A DNA stretch of 9,547 nucleotides from Bacillota bacterium (GTDB taxonomy: Bacteria > Bacillota > UBA4882 > UBA10575): assembly GCA_012512605.1 (NCBI GenBank), contig JAAZDX010000113.1, positions 1 through 9,547 of the forward strand, given 5' to 3'. Positions 1-6,662 of this stretch are shown here, piece after piece; within the stretch, counting starts at the first letter, position 1, and the number at the start of each line of letters is the position of its first letter. The notes under the pieces were generated by a model that had not been told where the DNA came from, searched no databases, and saw nothing but the letters and a program-made list of their open reading frames with translations. The translations under genes and the position numbers were made by a program.

Positions 1-593
1 TATAAACTCTTGATCGCTCTGCCCACGATTAAACCGTTCCGGTATTCGATGCCCCGCTCGACAATATGTTCTTCATCTTCCCAATTCGCCGCGGCCCAAA
101 CGGCGCGCCCATCTTCCCTTTTAATCTCAGCTAAAAGGGGGTCTTGAAAATCGTTGCTAAAGTTCAGCTTATAGCCTTCATCCCCGTAAGCAATAATCTT
201 CTCGTTATCCACGGTAAAAAGGAGCACATCCGAAACATCATGGAGGAAGGAGAATTTTTTGCCTAATAAATCACGAATGGCGTATCTGGCATCCAGTTTT
301 TCCCATTCTGTTAGGGTTTGATAATTGGACAACAAATTTTGAACCAGTTCGGAAAAGCCAATTTCGATCGTGTCATAATCCAACCTTTTCATTTCGATCT
401 GAATATTATGGGCGACTTGATTCACCACTTGCTGGGAGTAGGTGTTGATTTTATTCTGAAGCGCCCGGCTTGATTCACGGTTGGCATAATAACCGGTGAT
501 CGTCATTGGTAAAAGCACCAACACTAAAAACAGGGCAACCATTCGCGTTTGGATTTTCGTGTCGCGGATCCGCCAGAAGGCTTTACGTTTAAT
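1..593 (-). CDS. YesM-type sensor histidine kinase, N-terminal part (cut by left edge)
   Basis: Only the sensor half is visible, about 197 codons. A short basic N-terminus (KRKAFWRIRDTK) is followed by one membrane segment at about residues 18-36 (MVALFLVLVLLPMTITGYY). After it comes an extracellular region rich in helix-forming residues and then a beta-rich part (VLLFTVDNEKIIAYGDEG), as in the dCache-like input domains of YesM family two-component kinases. The HAMP, His-kinase and ATPase domains would lie beyond base 1. It follows araQ by 72 bases on the same strand, so it is probably the last-transcribed visible gene of the arabino-oligosaccharide operon and may sense that sugar (inference). 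The start is uncertain. The frame has no ATG, GTG or TTG close to the strong Shine-Dalgarno site at 604-616; an ATT at 593 fits it, and the first ATG (542) has no ribosome site. Alternatively TTG at 603 is the true start and one extra base near 591-594 breaks the frame. Confidence 0.82.
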   Translation of the reverse strand, partial: MKRKAFWRIRDTKIQTRMVALFLVLVLLPMTITGYYANRESSRALQNKINTYSQQVVNQVAHNIQIEMKRLDYDTIEIGFSELVQNLLSNYQTLTEWEKLDARYAIRDLLGKKFSFLHDVSDVLLFTVDNEKIIAYGDEGYKLNFSNDFQDPLLAEIKREDGRAVWAAANWEDEEHIVERGIEYRNGLIVGRAIKSL

Positions 594-603
594 TGTTAGC
601 CAA

Positions 604-616
604 CCTCCCTCCTCCT
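604..616 (-). promoter_or_regulatory. Strong ribosome binding site of the sensor kinase gene
   Basis: Read on the minus strand the site is AGGAGGAGGGAGG, two overlapping near-perfect anti-16S matches. A TTG follows it directly (603-601), which would start MAN but meets TAA at 591-589. An ATT (593-591) lies in the kinase frame 10 bases after the site. The position of this site is the main reason for placing the kinase start near 593-603 rather than at ATG 542. Confidence 0.7.
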
Positions 617-665
617 TTTCGCGCCATCGTTTCAGAAACGAACGTAGGATGGAGAAAGCTCCAGA

Positions 666-1553
666 TTATTCTTTTACCGCACCGATCGTTAAGCCGGAAA
701 TAAAAGCTTTTTGGTTGAAGAAAAAGATAATGACAATCGGGAGAACAGACAGTACTGCCCCAGCCATCAACATATCATAATTATGCCCGTAGGGGGCGAT
801 CATGGAACTAAGTCCAATCGGAAGGGTCATCCGTTCATTGGAACGGAGTGCAATCAACGGCCAAACCAGGCTATTCCAACTAAACATCGCTTGGAGAATA
901 ATGATCGCGCCAAAGGCGGGCTTCATCAAAGGCATCATGATCCGAAAATAGATCCCATACTCAGAGCACCCGTCGATCCGCCCCGCATCCAACAGCTCTC
1001 GTGGCAACCCGAGGGCAAATTGGCGGAAAAAGAAAACGGCAAAAGGCGGAACGGCAAAGGGCAAAATAACACCGGTATAGGTATCAATAATCCGCAAACG
1101 TACGGTTAACTCATATAAGGGAAGCATCAAAATTTCAATCGGGACCATCATCACGACAAGCACCGCAATGAAGATTACATTTCTCCCGCGAAACTGGTAA
1201 ATAGCCAGCCCATAACCGACAAGCGCACTTAAAAACACGGCAACAATAGTTTGTATGCAAGTTATTAATACACTATTTTTATACCAATGGAGGTAAATTC
1301 CTTCTTTTCCGGTAAAAAGCAGGTAATAATTCTTCAATGACATAATCTCCGGTTGCAATTTAAAATTGATCCCATATCTGATCAATTCCGATCCGGGTTT
1401 AAAGGAGGATACCAACATAAAATAGAAAGGAAGGAGGGCAAAAAGACTAAAGATCAACAATACAACAAAGATGCCAATCTTTACCCACTTCTCTTCCTTC
1501 TTTTCTTTGACGCTGTATTTGACTTTAAATTGGTACTTTGCTCGGTAATCCAT
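666..1553 (-). CDS. araQ: Arabino-oligosaccharide ABC transporter permease AraQ (MalG-type)
   Basis: One of the two membrane subunits of a carbohydrate importer (CUT1 family, BPD_transp_1 domain). The 295-residue protein has six hydrophobic segments at about 25-48, 94-118, 127-149, 158-178, 212-235 and 262-282. The cytoplasmic EAA loop that docks with the ATPase is at about 186-213 (ELLDAGRIDG then MMPLMKPAFG). Segments such as SSELIRYGINF, GYGLAIYQFRGRN, MVPIEILMLPLYELT and LPIGLSSMIAPYGHNYDML agree closely with my recollection of Bacillus subtilis AraQ, a better match than to generic MalG. In Bacillus, AraNPQ with MsmX brings in alpha-1,5-arabino-oligosaccharides. The ATG lies one base after the araP stop, and its AAGGAGG ribosome site sits inside the end of araP, so translation is probably coupled. 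The EAA loop has DAG where many relatives have EAA or SAR. The permease role is certain; the sugar is inferred from homology. Confidence 0.93.
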   Translation of the reverse strand: MDYRAKYQFKVKYSVKEKKEEKWVKIGIFVVLLIFSLFALLPFYFMLVSSFKPGSELIRYGINFKLQPEIMSLKNYYLLFTGKEGIYLHWYKNSVLITCIQTIVAVFLSALVGYGLAIYQFRGRNVIFIAVLVVMMVPIEILMLPLYELTVRLRIIDTYTGVILPFAVPPFAVFFFRQFALGLPRELLDAGRIDGCSEYGIYFRIMMPLMKPAFGAIIILQAMFSWNSLVWPLIALRSNERMTLPIGLSSMIAPYGHNYDMLMAGAVLSVLPIVIIFFFNQKAFISGLTIGAVKE

Positions 1554-1554
1554 C

Positions 1555-2466
1555 CTAATTTGCCTCCTTCTTGAAAAATCCCATTAAGGTCAATTGGACG
1601 ATATTGATCAGCATGACGATGAAAAGTAAAGTAACCCCAATTGCGGAAGCAAACCCCATATCAAAATCGTTAAATCCCATTTGGTACAGGTAAGAAACGA
1701 TTGTCATCCCAATATACCCCGGTGTATGCGTCTGCCAATAGGCGAAACTCTCGGCAAACATGGAATAACCACCGTGAATACTAATGGTAAGAACGTAAAT
1801 GATCACCGGTTTTAGGCTCGGCAGGGTGATCCGGAGAAAACAATCCCACGCATTAGCGCCATCAATGGCCGCCGCTTCGTAGAGTTCACGTGGAATTGCT
1901 TGCAAGCCCGAAAGAAAATAGACGATATTCACGCCCAGCCACCGCCAAGTACAGAGGACAACCAGCGCAAACATGGCCGGGCCCCTCTCTTGCAACCAAA
2001 CACGGGGTGCCATGCCAAAAACTCCGGTAATTGCATTCACAAAGGTAGTAGCTTGTTCACCGAAAGCATAGCGGAAGAAGATACCGGCAACAACGACAGA
2101 GGTCAAAGCGGGCATGAAGAGAGCCCCGCGGAAAAAACCTTTCCCTCTGGTTTTTGGATTATTCAAGAAGACGGCGAGAATAATCGGTAAAGGAATCAAA
2201 ACCGCAATCGTCCAAAAAGTGTAGGCGGTAGTTGTTTTTAATGCAGTATAAAACTGTAGGTTGTTTAATCTCCGGTAATTTTTGAGCCCAATAAAAGTTA
2301 TATCATCAAAACCATAGATTTGTTGCATACTCATCTCAATGGTTTTGATAAAGGGGTAAACGTAACAAACTAGAAAAAACAGAATAAAGGGTGCGACAAA
2401 GACATACGGTGCAATCCTTGGGGAAAAGAAAAACGAGCGTACTGACCTATTTTTTGTTTTAATCAT
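1555..2466 (-). CDS. araP: Arabino-oligosaccharide ABC transporter permease AraP (MalF/UgpA-type)
   Basis: Partner membrane subunit of AraQ, 303 residues. A short basic N-terminus is followed by the first membrane segment (about 19-42, APYVFVAPFILFFLVCYVYP), and further segments lie at about 80-101, 116-133, 164-186, 219-240 and 272-295. The EAA loop at about 194-220 (ELYEAAAIDGANAW then ITLPSLKP) is canonical. Stretches such as GLKNYRRLNNLQFYTAL, TFWTIAVLIPLPIILAVFLN and MPALTSVVVAGIFFRYAFGE resemble remembered B. subtilis AraP over their length. The ATG has an AGGTGGG ribosome site about 9 bases upstream. It lies 117 bases after the araN stop, with a stem-loop in the gap, and one base before araQ. 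The pair would form the transmembrane channel fed by the AraN binding protein and driven by an ATPase encoded elsewhere. Confidence 0.93.
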   Translation of the reverse strand: MIKTKNRSVRSFFFSPRIAPYVFVAPFILFFLVCYVYPFIKTIEMSMQQIYGFDDITFIGLKNYRRLNNLQFYTALKTTTAYTFWTIAVLIPLPIILAVFLNNPKTRGKGFFRGALFMPALTSVVVAGIFFRYAFGEQATTFVNAITGVFGMAPRVWLQERGPAMFALVVLCTWRWLGVNIVYFLSGLQAIPRELYEAAAIDGANAWDCFLRITLPSLKPVIIYVLTISIHGGYSMFAESFAYWQTHTPGYIGMTIVSYLYQMGFNDFDMGFASAIGVTLLFIVMLINIVQLTLMGFFKKEAN

Positions 2467-2512
2467 CTGAACGAGCCCACCTTTTGCTGATAATATGAGC
2501 GCGACAATTAAT

Positions 2513-2569
2513 GGGAAGAGCTGTAGAGCTCGACTATTACTAATAGTCTTCTTCTACAGCTCTTTTCCC
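2513..2569 (-). promoter_or_regulatory. Nested stem-loop between araN and araP
   Basis: The outer arms AAGAGCTGTAGA (2516-2527) and TCTACAGCTCTT (2553-2564) are perfectly complementary over 12 bases. GGG 2513-2515 with CCC 2567-2569 can extend them across a two-base bulge. Inside is a second hairpin, GACTATT (2532-2538) and AATAGTC (2542-2548), with a three-base loop. In the direction of transcription no T-run follows, so it is not a classic terminator. Stable hairpins just after a binding-protein gene usually protect its mRNA and thin out the downstream permease message; that role is inferred here. Partial termination is the alternative. Confidence 0.7.
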
Positions 2570-2583
2570 GGAATGCTTAATTT

Positions 2584-3615
2584 TTAATTGCGAAGCTCCC
2601 GAGCTGCTTCCTTCAGTGCTTCTTCCGGAGTCAGGCTTAATTCCCGCAAGGCTTTAAAGCATACATTTTTCTTCAACAAATCAATCGCCAAGGGGTATTT
2701 ATCGGTAATCACCGTCGGGTTAATCTCGTCTTTAATCTCCAATAAGATGTCAAAGATGTCTTTTCCGAAGTAATCGGTGTATATATTGTCTTCCCGCATC
2801 GCCGGGTCGTCCCAGACATCCCAGCGGAGAGGATCAAAGCCCAAGATCGTCCAGGTCTTAATTGCCCCTTCTTTCGAAAGTTTAGCTGCTTCTAAAAACC
2901 GCACGGCTAGATCTTGGTGTTTACTCTGGACGGTAACCACAGTCCCCGTTCCACCCATACCGGCTGAGCGATCTCCGCCCGGCTTCCAGGCTGGTAACGG
3001 CCGGATAATAATTATCCCTTTCAGATCCGGCATGTACTGGACAAAACGACCCATGAACCACAAGGGCATCATCAAGGAAGCGGCACCGCCTTGGTTCATG
3101 AATGCCCAGTATTCTTCAGCGTGGTGGAAACCGCCCGGTGCCGGAATGGCAATTTCATGTTTGTAGATCATGTCTTTAATAAAAGTAAGGACTTTGATGT
3201 TATCCGCATTATCGAGGATAACATCGCCATCAGGCGTGAAAATATCGCTCCCGTATTGACTGAGCAATGGATAGAAGGTCCAGTGTTCCGTAACTTCGAT
3301 CGTGGTCATCGGTTTCCCAGTCGCGGCAACGACTTTCTTCCCGGCCTCTACAAAGTCGTCCCAAGTGAGAATGCTATCAGCATCGACCCCGGCCTGATCC
3401 AAGTATTCTTTATTATAGAACATAACGGTAGCGCCGACATGATAATCGATCCCGTAATACTTACCGTCTTTGGCGTAGTTGTCAAACCGTGCTTGAATTA
3501 AGCGGTCCTTCACTGGTTCGATAATACTATTTAACGGCACTAATTGGGGATTTCGACCTTTTAGATAGTTGGCAAACTTGGAGATTTCGATGTCGACAAT
3601 GTCAGGTGCTCCCAC
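2584..3615 (-). CDS. araN: AraN-type arabino-oligosaccharide binding protein, 5' end missing
   Basis: Extracellular solute-binding protein (SBP_bac_1 family) that would deliver sugar to AraP/AraQ. The open frame gives 343 residues from a GTG. Motifs such as PAPGGFHHAEEYWAFMNQGG (about 158-177), YMPDLKG, RPLPAWKPGGDRSAG and TILGFDPLRWDVW match remembered B. subtilis AraN closely, and the C-terminus is complete. The N-terminus is not: there is no signal peptide or lipobox, and the protein opens at the family's internal GAPDIVDIE strand. Upstream of the GTG the frame still reads LISLQSG, as in relatives, back to 3636. It then hits an in-frame TAA at 3637-3639, after which homology vanishes in all three frames. 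No ribosome site precedes the GTG. About 80 residues and the export signal are missing, so the product as it stands could not serve as an exported binding protein. Read it as a truncated pseudogene or an assembly break. Confidence 0.88.
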   Translation of the reverse strand: MGAPDIVDIEISKFANYLKGRNPQLVPLNSIIEPVKDRLIQARFDNYAKDGKYYGIDYHVGATVMFYNKEYLDQAGVDADSILTWDDFVEAGKKVVAATGKPMTTIEVTEHWTFYPLLSQYGSDIFTPDGDVILDNADNIKVLTFIKDMIYKHEIAIPAPGGFHHAEEYWAFMNQGGAASLMMPLWFMGRFVQYMPDLKGIIIIRPLPAWKPGGDRSAGMGGTGTVVTVQSKHQDLAVRFLEAAKLSKEGAIKTWTILGFDPLRWDVWDDPAMREDNIYTDYFGKDIFDILLEIKDEINPTVITDKYPLAIDLLKKNVCFKALRELSLTPEEALKEAARELRN

Positions 3616-3636
3616 CCCGGATTGTAGGGAAATAAG

Positions 3637-3703
3637 TTACAATTATTTTATAACCTGATATCAAAGCCACTGATATTGGTCATATTTCATTTTATTCTTA
3701 GGC
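3637..3703. other. Short AT-rich junction between truncated araN and the flavoprotein gene
   Basis: This 67-base gap holds no gene and no recognisable promoter or ribosome site for araN. A small hairpin can form from TGATAT 3671-3676 and ATATCA 3658-3663 with a seven-base loop; it is AT-rich with no clean T-run on the minus strand, so at best a weak terminator for the flavoprotein gene. I see no insertion-sequence end, target duplication or tRNA remnant that would explain the loss of the araN 5' end. Confidence 0.5.
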
Positions 3704-4948
3704 CTAATCTAGCGTCGCCGCCTTTTTCCCGGCGAGATACCCGGAAGACCACGCCCATTGTAGATTAAAACCTCCACATCTTCCCGTCAGATCAATGATT
3801 TCACCGGCAAAAAAGAGCCCGGGAACCAGCATCGATTCCATGGTTTCCGGGTTAATTTCACCCGTCAACACCCCCCCAACCGTCACCTGGGCGCTGGGCC
3901 AGCTTTTCGTCCCTCTGACCACCATCCGCCAGTTCGTCAGAATCTCCACTAACCGCTCCGTTTCGGCTGACGTCAACTCACCCACCGGCTGTTTCAAATC
4001 GGAAAAACCCGCCGCTTTCAGCACGACCGGAATTAGCCTTTTATTGATGAATCCGACTAGGCTGAAGGCCAGCGCTTTTCCAGGGGCTTGCCGGAAACGG
4101 TCCCGGAGCAATTCGGTCAACTCCGCCCGGCTCATCTGGTCGATCATCGTCAGCTGTAAAATCGGGGTCCGGCCCGCCTGGAGCAAAGGCCCCACCAATG
4201 TGCTCAGCTGGAAAACGGGCGGGCCGGAAAGGCCATAGTTACCGAAGATGATGTCCCCCTGTTCACGACCGAGGAATTCTGTGCCGTCCAACAAAGCCAC
4301 CGTCCCCTTGATCTTCACCCCTTGCACCTGCGGGAAGAAAGAACCATCCAACTTCAACTGGACGAGGCCTGGATAGAGCGGAGTTATGGTATGGCCGAGG
4401 CTACGGGCCAGATCATAGCCGTTGCCATCGGAACCGGTAGACGGTTTGGCCTTCCCCCCGGGGGCCAGGATCAGACGGTCCCCCGTAAAGAACGCACCGT
4501 CGGCCAACTCCACGCGGAACCCATCGCCTACTTTTTCGATCCGTTGAACGAAAGCGTCCACCACCACATCTACCCCACAGTCATCCAGTTCATACCGGAG
4601 TAAATCAAGCACACTTGATGCTTGGTCCGACCAAGGATACACCTTTCCCTCCTCTTCCACCTTCGGGACCACTCCGAGTTTGGCAAAGAACGCCATCGTC
4701 GCTTCACTACCAAAAACCGCCAATGCATGCTTGGCAAATTCCGGATTTCCCCCCTGGAAGCACTGGTAATCCGCATTTATGTTCGTAAAATTACACCGCC
4801 CGTTCCCCGTGACCAGGATCTTCTTCCCGACGCGCGGATTACGTTCAAGAAGGGTCACGGCTGCTCCGTGGTGGCGGGCGGTAAGCGCCGCTAGCATCCC
4901 CGCGGCACCCCCACCAACAATGATCACCTGCTTTTTCAGTTTAGTCAC
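3704..4948 (-). CDS. HI0933/BaiN-family FAD-dependent oxidoreductase
   Basis: Flavoprotein of the HI0933-like family (BaiN/YhiN group); these bind FAD and NAD(P)H, but most members have no proven substrate. With a GTG start the protein has 414 residues, normal for the family. Seen motifs: the N-terminal dinucleotide fold GGGAAG at 12-17 after VIIV, with acidic E35 ending the second strand; the family signature GKKILVTGNGRCNFTN at 41-56; APGG at 162-165; and the C-terminal FAD loop FAGEIIDLTGRCGGFNLQ at 380-397 followed by WAWSSG. The frame stays open upstream to an ATG at 5128, but the extra 60 residues look like no known domain, so I chose GTG 4948, with AAAGG just upstream. TTG at 4966 is another possibility. 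It diverges from the PLP enzyme gene and shows no functional link with truncated araN. The bile-acid reductase name BaiN should not be taken as its function here. Confidence 0.9.
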   Translation of the reverse strand: MTKLKKQVIIVGGGAAGMLAALTARHHGAAVTLLERNPRVGKKILVTGNGRCNFTNINADYQCFQGGNPEFAKHALAVFGSEATMAFFAKLGVVPKVEEEGKVYPWSDQASSVLDLLRYELDDCGVDVVVDAFVQRIEKVGDGFRVELADGAFFTGDRLILAPGGKAKPSTGSDGNGYDLARSLGHTITPLYPGLVQLKLDGSFFPQVQGVKIKGTVALLDGTEFLGREQGDIIFGNYGLSGPPVFQLSTLVGPLLQAGRTPILQLTMIDQMSRAELTELLRDRFRQAPGKALAFSLVGFINKRLIPVVLKAAGFSDLKQPVGELTSAETERLVEILTNWRMVVRGTKSWPSAQVTVGGVLTGEINPETMESMLVPGLFFAGEIIDLTGRCGGFNLQWAWSSGYLAGKKAATLD

Positions 4949-5289
4949 CCTGCCTTTCCCGTTCAAGTTTCTTTTCCAAAGCCCGCCGCCATTGCCCAAA
5001 TTGCCCTTTTTTTCCTGTTGCGCATCATTGCCCAGGAGCCTCTTCTCCAGAAATAAAATCTGACACCATTTATAGGACCCCTTCCCCGGGCAAAAATGGG
5101 CCCAGCAGCAGAGACCAATCTTTGCCACCTTAATAATTTGATATAGTTCGTGATCCTGATGGGGTCTCCTCTTCCCAGGCTTGTTTTCATCCAGGGAAAA
5201 GCCGTTAACTCCTCTCCCGGCAAGGTTTTATCCTGATCCAAACCTGACCAAACGGAGCTTACCCAAAGGCTTGGCTTTTTGGCGAAAAA
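4949..5289. other. Gene-free stretch in the divergent intergenic region
   Basis: About 340 bases between the flavoprotein start and the promoter of the PLP gene. Open frames here (for example minus-strand 5241 to 4963) encode low-complexity, Trp/Arg/Gly-rich peptides with no family resemblance, and I do not regard them as genes. It presumably carries the flavoprotein promoter. An AT-rich patch at 5131-5148 is the likeliest place, but no convincing -35/-10 pair is visible. A weak inverted repeat CCATTT 5066-5071 / AAATGG 5094-5099 flanks a C-rich and G-rich core. Confidence 0.45.
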
Positions 5290-5320
5290 CCCTTTTTCAC
5301 TACCCCAAAAGGGATATAAT
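5290..5320 (+). promoter_or_regulatory. Probable promoter of the PLP enzyme gene, with an overlapping inverted repeat
   Basis: A perfect TATAAT lies at 5315-5320. The -35 is poor: the best fit is TTTTTC at 5293-5298 with a 16-base spacer. An inverted repeat CCCTTTT (5290-5296) / AAAAGGG (5307-5313) covers the -35 and spacer. It could be an operator that helps or blocks RNA polymerase; this is inference. Predicted transcription start is near 5327. Confidence 0.55.
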
Positions 5321-5326
5321 CTTAAG

Positions 5327-5425
5327 GGCGAAGCTTACTGGTTTGATAAGGAACCCTTTAGGAACCCTTTAGTTTTCAAGCTAGCTGGCCGATTCTATCT
5401 TTATCGAGAAGACGTGAGCTTCGCC
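5327..5425 (+). promoter_or_regulatory. Predicted structured 5' leader RNA of the PLP enzyme gene
   Basis: GGCGAAGCTTAC (5327-5338) can pair with GTGAGCTTCGCC (5414-5425) over 12 positions, 11 Watson-Crick and one G-U. Inside it, 5342-5352 can pair with 5398-5408 over 11 positions, with three or four G-U pairs, separated from the outer stem by a small asymmetric internal loop. The inner ~45 nt contain the two AGGAACCCTTT repeats. The outer stem begins at the start site expected from the TATAAT box. Its 3' strand can instead form a small hairpin, CGCC 5422-5425 with GGCG 5432-5435, which is the kind of competing fold a switch would use. No match to the SAM, T-box, TPP or other consensus cores I know. 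Pairing is seen in the sequence; regulation is inferred. Confidence 0.45.
5349..5370 (+). repeat. Tandem 11-bp direct repeat AGGAACCCTTT x2
   Basis: Two exact, abutting copies (5349-5359 and 5360-5370), the second followed by AG. A related AACCCTTT occurs at 5288-5295 and its complement AAAAGGG at 5307-5313. The 11-bp period is close to one helical turn, so a protein could bind both copies on one DNA face. Slippage duplication is the simpler explanation. Confidence 0.75.
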
Positions 5426-5464
5426 AGGGAAGGCGGCCGCAATCAACTTTTGGAGGTTAATTCG

Positions 5465-6637
5465 ATGTCCTACAATTTTGACCAGATCATCGACCGTCAA
5501 CAGACGAATAACGTGAAATGGGACCAACGGACGGAAGTCTTCGGCAACCCAGATCTCCTTCCCCTGTGGGTAGCGGATATGGACTTTGCGGTTCCCCCAA
5601 GCGTAACAGCGGCTTTAGCGGAACGGATCAAGCATCCGGTTTACGGCTATTCTTTCCCCCCACCCGAGTTTTATCAGGCTGTTCTTGGCTGGAGCGCGCA
5701 GCGACACCAGTGGACCGTTAAACAGGAATGGCTGGTGGTCACCCCCGGGGTCGTTCCGGCGCTAGCCCTATCGGTTTTAGCCTTCACCGCACCGGGGGAG
5801 AGCGTTATCATCCAACCCCCTGTTTACGGCCCCTTCTTTCGCATCGTTGAACAAAACCAACGGTATCTGGTCCTTAATCCACTAAAGGAAGAAAACGGCC
5901 GTTATACCATCGACTTTGACCACCTGGAAACCCTGGTTGATCCCAGTGTAAAAATGATGATTTTGTGCAGCCCCCACAACCCGGTCGGCCGGGTGTGGAC
6001 CAGAGCAGAACTGATAAAGCTCGGCGAGTTTTGCTCTCGCCACCGGATCTTACTTGTTTCCGACGAAATCCACGCCGATTTGGTTTATCCCGACTATAAG
6101 CACACCCCCATTGCGGCCCTCAGCCCGGAGCTTGCGCAAAATACCGTCACTTGCCTTGCTCCGAGCAAGACCTTTAATCTCCCTGGGCTGACCACAGCCG
6201 TCTCAATCATCCCCGATCCTGAACGACGCCGACGTTTTCAGCAAGTACAATCCGCTTTGGGAATGGAAGTCTATAACACCCTAGGGATTACCGCCTTCAC
6301 CGCCGCTTACCAAGGAGGCGCGGACTGGTTGGCGACGCTGATCAATTACCTCCAGGGGAATCGCGACTATTTAATGGCCTTTTTCGCCGCACGGCTTCCC
6401 GCCATTAAACCGGTACGGCCGGAAGGAACCTACCTTGTCTGGCTTGACTGCCGCCGCTTACCCCTGACACCGGAAGAACTGAAGGCCTTCTTTATTCACA
6501 AAGCCAAAGTCGGCTTAAACGACGGACGCGCTTTCGGCCCGGGGGGAGAAGGTTTCCAACGGATCAATATTGCCTGCCCCCGTCCGCTCCTTGAGGAAGC
6601 CCTCCTCCGGATCGAACAAGCCGTCGGAAAACTATAG
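5465..6637 (+). CDS. MalY/PatB-family PLP-dependent aminotransferase-fold enzyme (putative C-S beta-lyase)
   Basis: Fold-type I PLP enzyme of 390 residues, the usual MalY/PatB size. Members cleave cystathionine or other cysteine S-conjugates to a thiol, pyruvate and ammonia; some also act as aminotransferases. Seen features: the family opening (LPLWVADMDFAVPP at 32-45, HPVYGYSFPP at 57-66); Y121 and N172 (SPHNPVGRVW) near the cofactor; D200 in SDEIHADL, which pairs with the pyridine nitrogen; the Schiff-base lysine K235 in APSKTFNLPGL; and R366 in FQRINIACPR, the substrate carboxylate arginine. ATG 5465 is chosen because GGAGG at 5452-5456 is 8 bases upstream. The frame runs open upstream to TTG 5279, but that stretch overlaps the promoter and leader and matches no family. 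It is a single-gene transcript by layout, ending at the shared terminator at 6663-6705. A role in methionine/cysteine metabolism is likely; the exact substrate is unknown. Confidence 0.92.
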   Translation: MSYNFDQIIDRQQTNNVKWDQRTEVFGNPDLLPLWVADMDFAVPPSVTAALAERIKHPVYGYSFPPPEFYQAVLGWSAQRHQWTVKQEWLVVTPGVVPALALSVLAFTAPGESVIIQPPVYGPFFRIVEQNQRYLVLNPLKEENGRYTIDFDHLETLVDPSVKMMILCSPHNPVGRVWTRAELIKLGEFCSRHRILLVSDEIHADLVYPDYKHTPIAALSPELAQNTVTCLAPSKTFNLPGLTTAVSIIPDPERRRRFQQVQSALGMEVYNTLGITAFTAAYQGGADWLATLINYLQGNRDYLMAFFAARLPAIKPVRPEGTYLVWLDCRRLPLTPEELKAFFIHKAKVGLNDGRAFGPGGEGFQRINIACPRPLLEEALLRIEQAVGKL

Positions 6638-6662
6638 GCGATAAAAGGGCATCTCTCTAACT

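Noticed and set aside
2513..2569. Calling the araN-araP stem-loop a rho-independent terminator
   Set aside because: On the minus strand the hairpin is followed by CCCATTAATTG and not a T-run, and the downstream permease genes clearly belong to the same operon.
3091..3501. Plus-strand 136-residue open frame opposite araN
   Set aside because: It is the complement of a clearly homologous AraN coding region and has no ribosome site or family resemblance.
4949..5128. A 60-residue N-terminal extension of the flavoprotein beginning at ATG 5128
   Set aside because: The added residues are Trp/Gly/Lys-rich with no family resemblance, and HI0933-family proteins start just before the VIIVGGG fold; GTG 4948 gives the normal length.
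4963..5241. Minus-strand 92-residue open frame
   Set aside because: No recognisable domain, composition typical of chance GC-rich frames, and it ends inside the region next to the flavoprotein start without coupling to it.
5279..5464. TTG 5279 as the start of the PLP enzyme
   Set aside because: It precedes the TATAAT box and leader stems, lacks homology in the extra 62 residues, and ATG 5465 has an ideal GGAGG.
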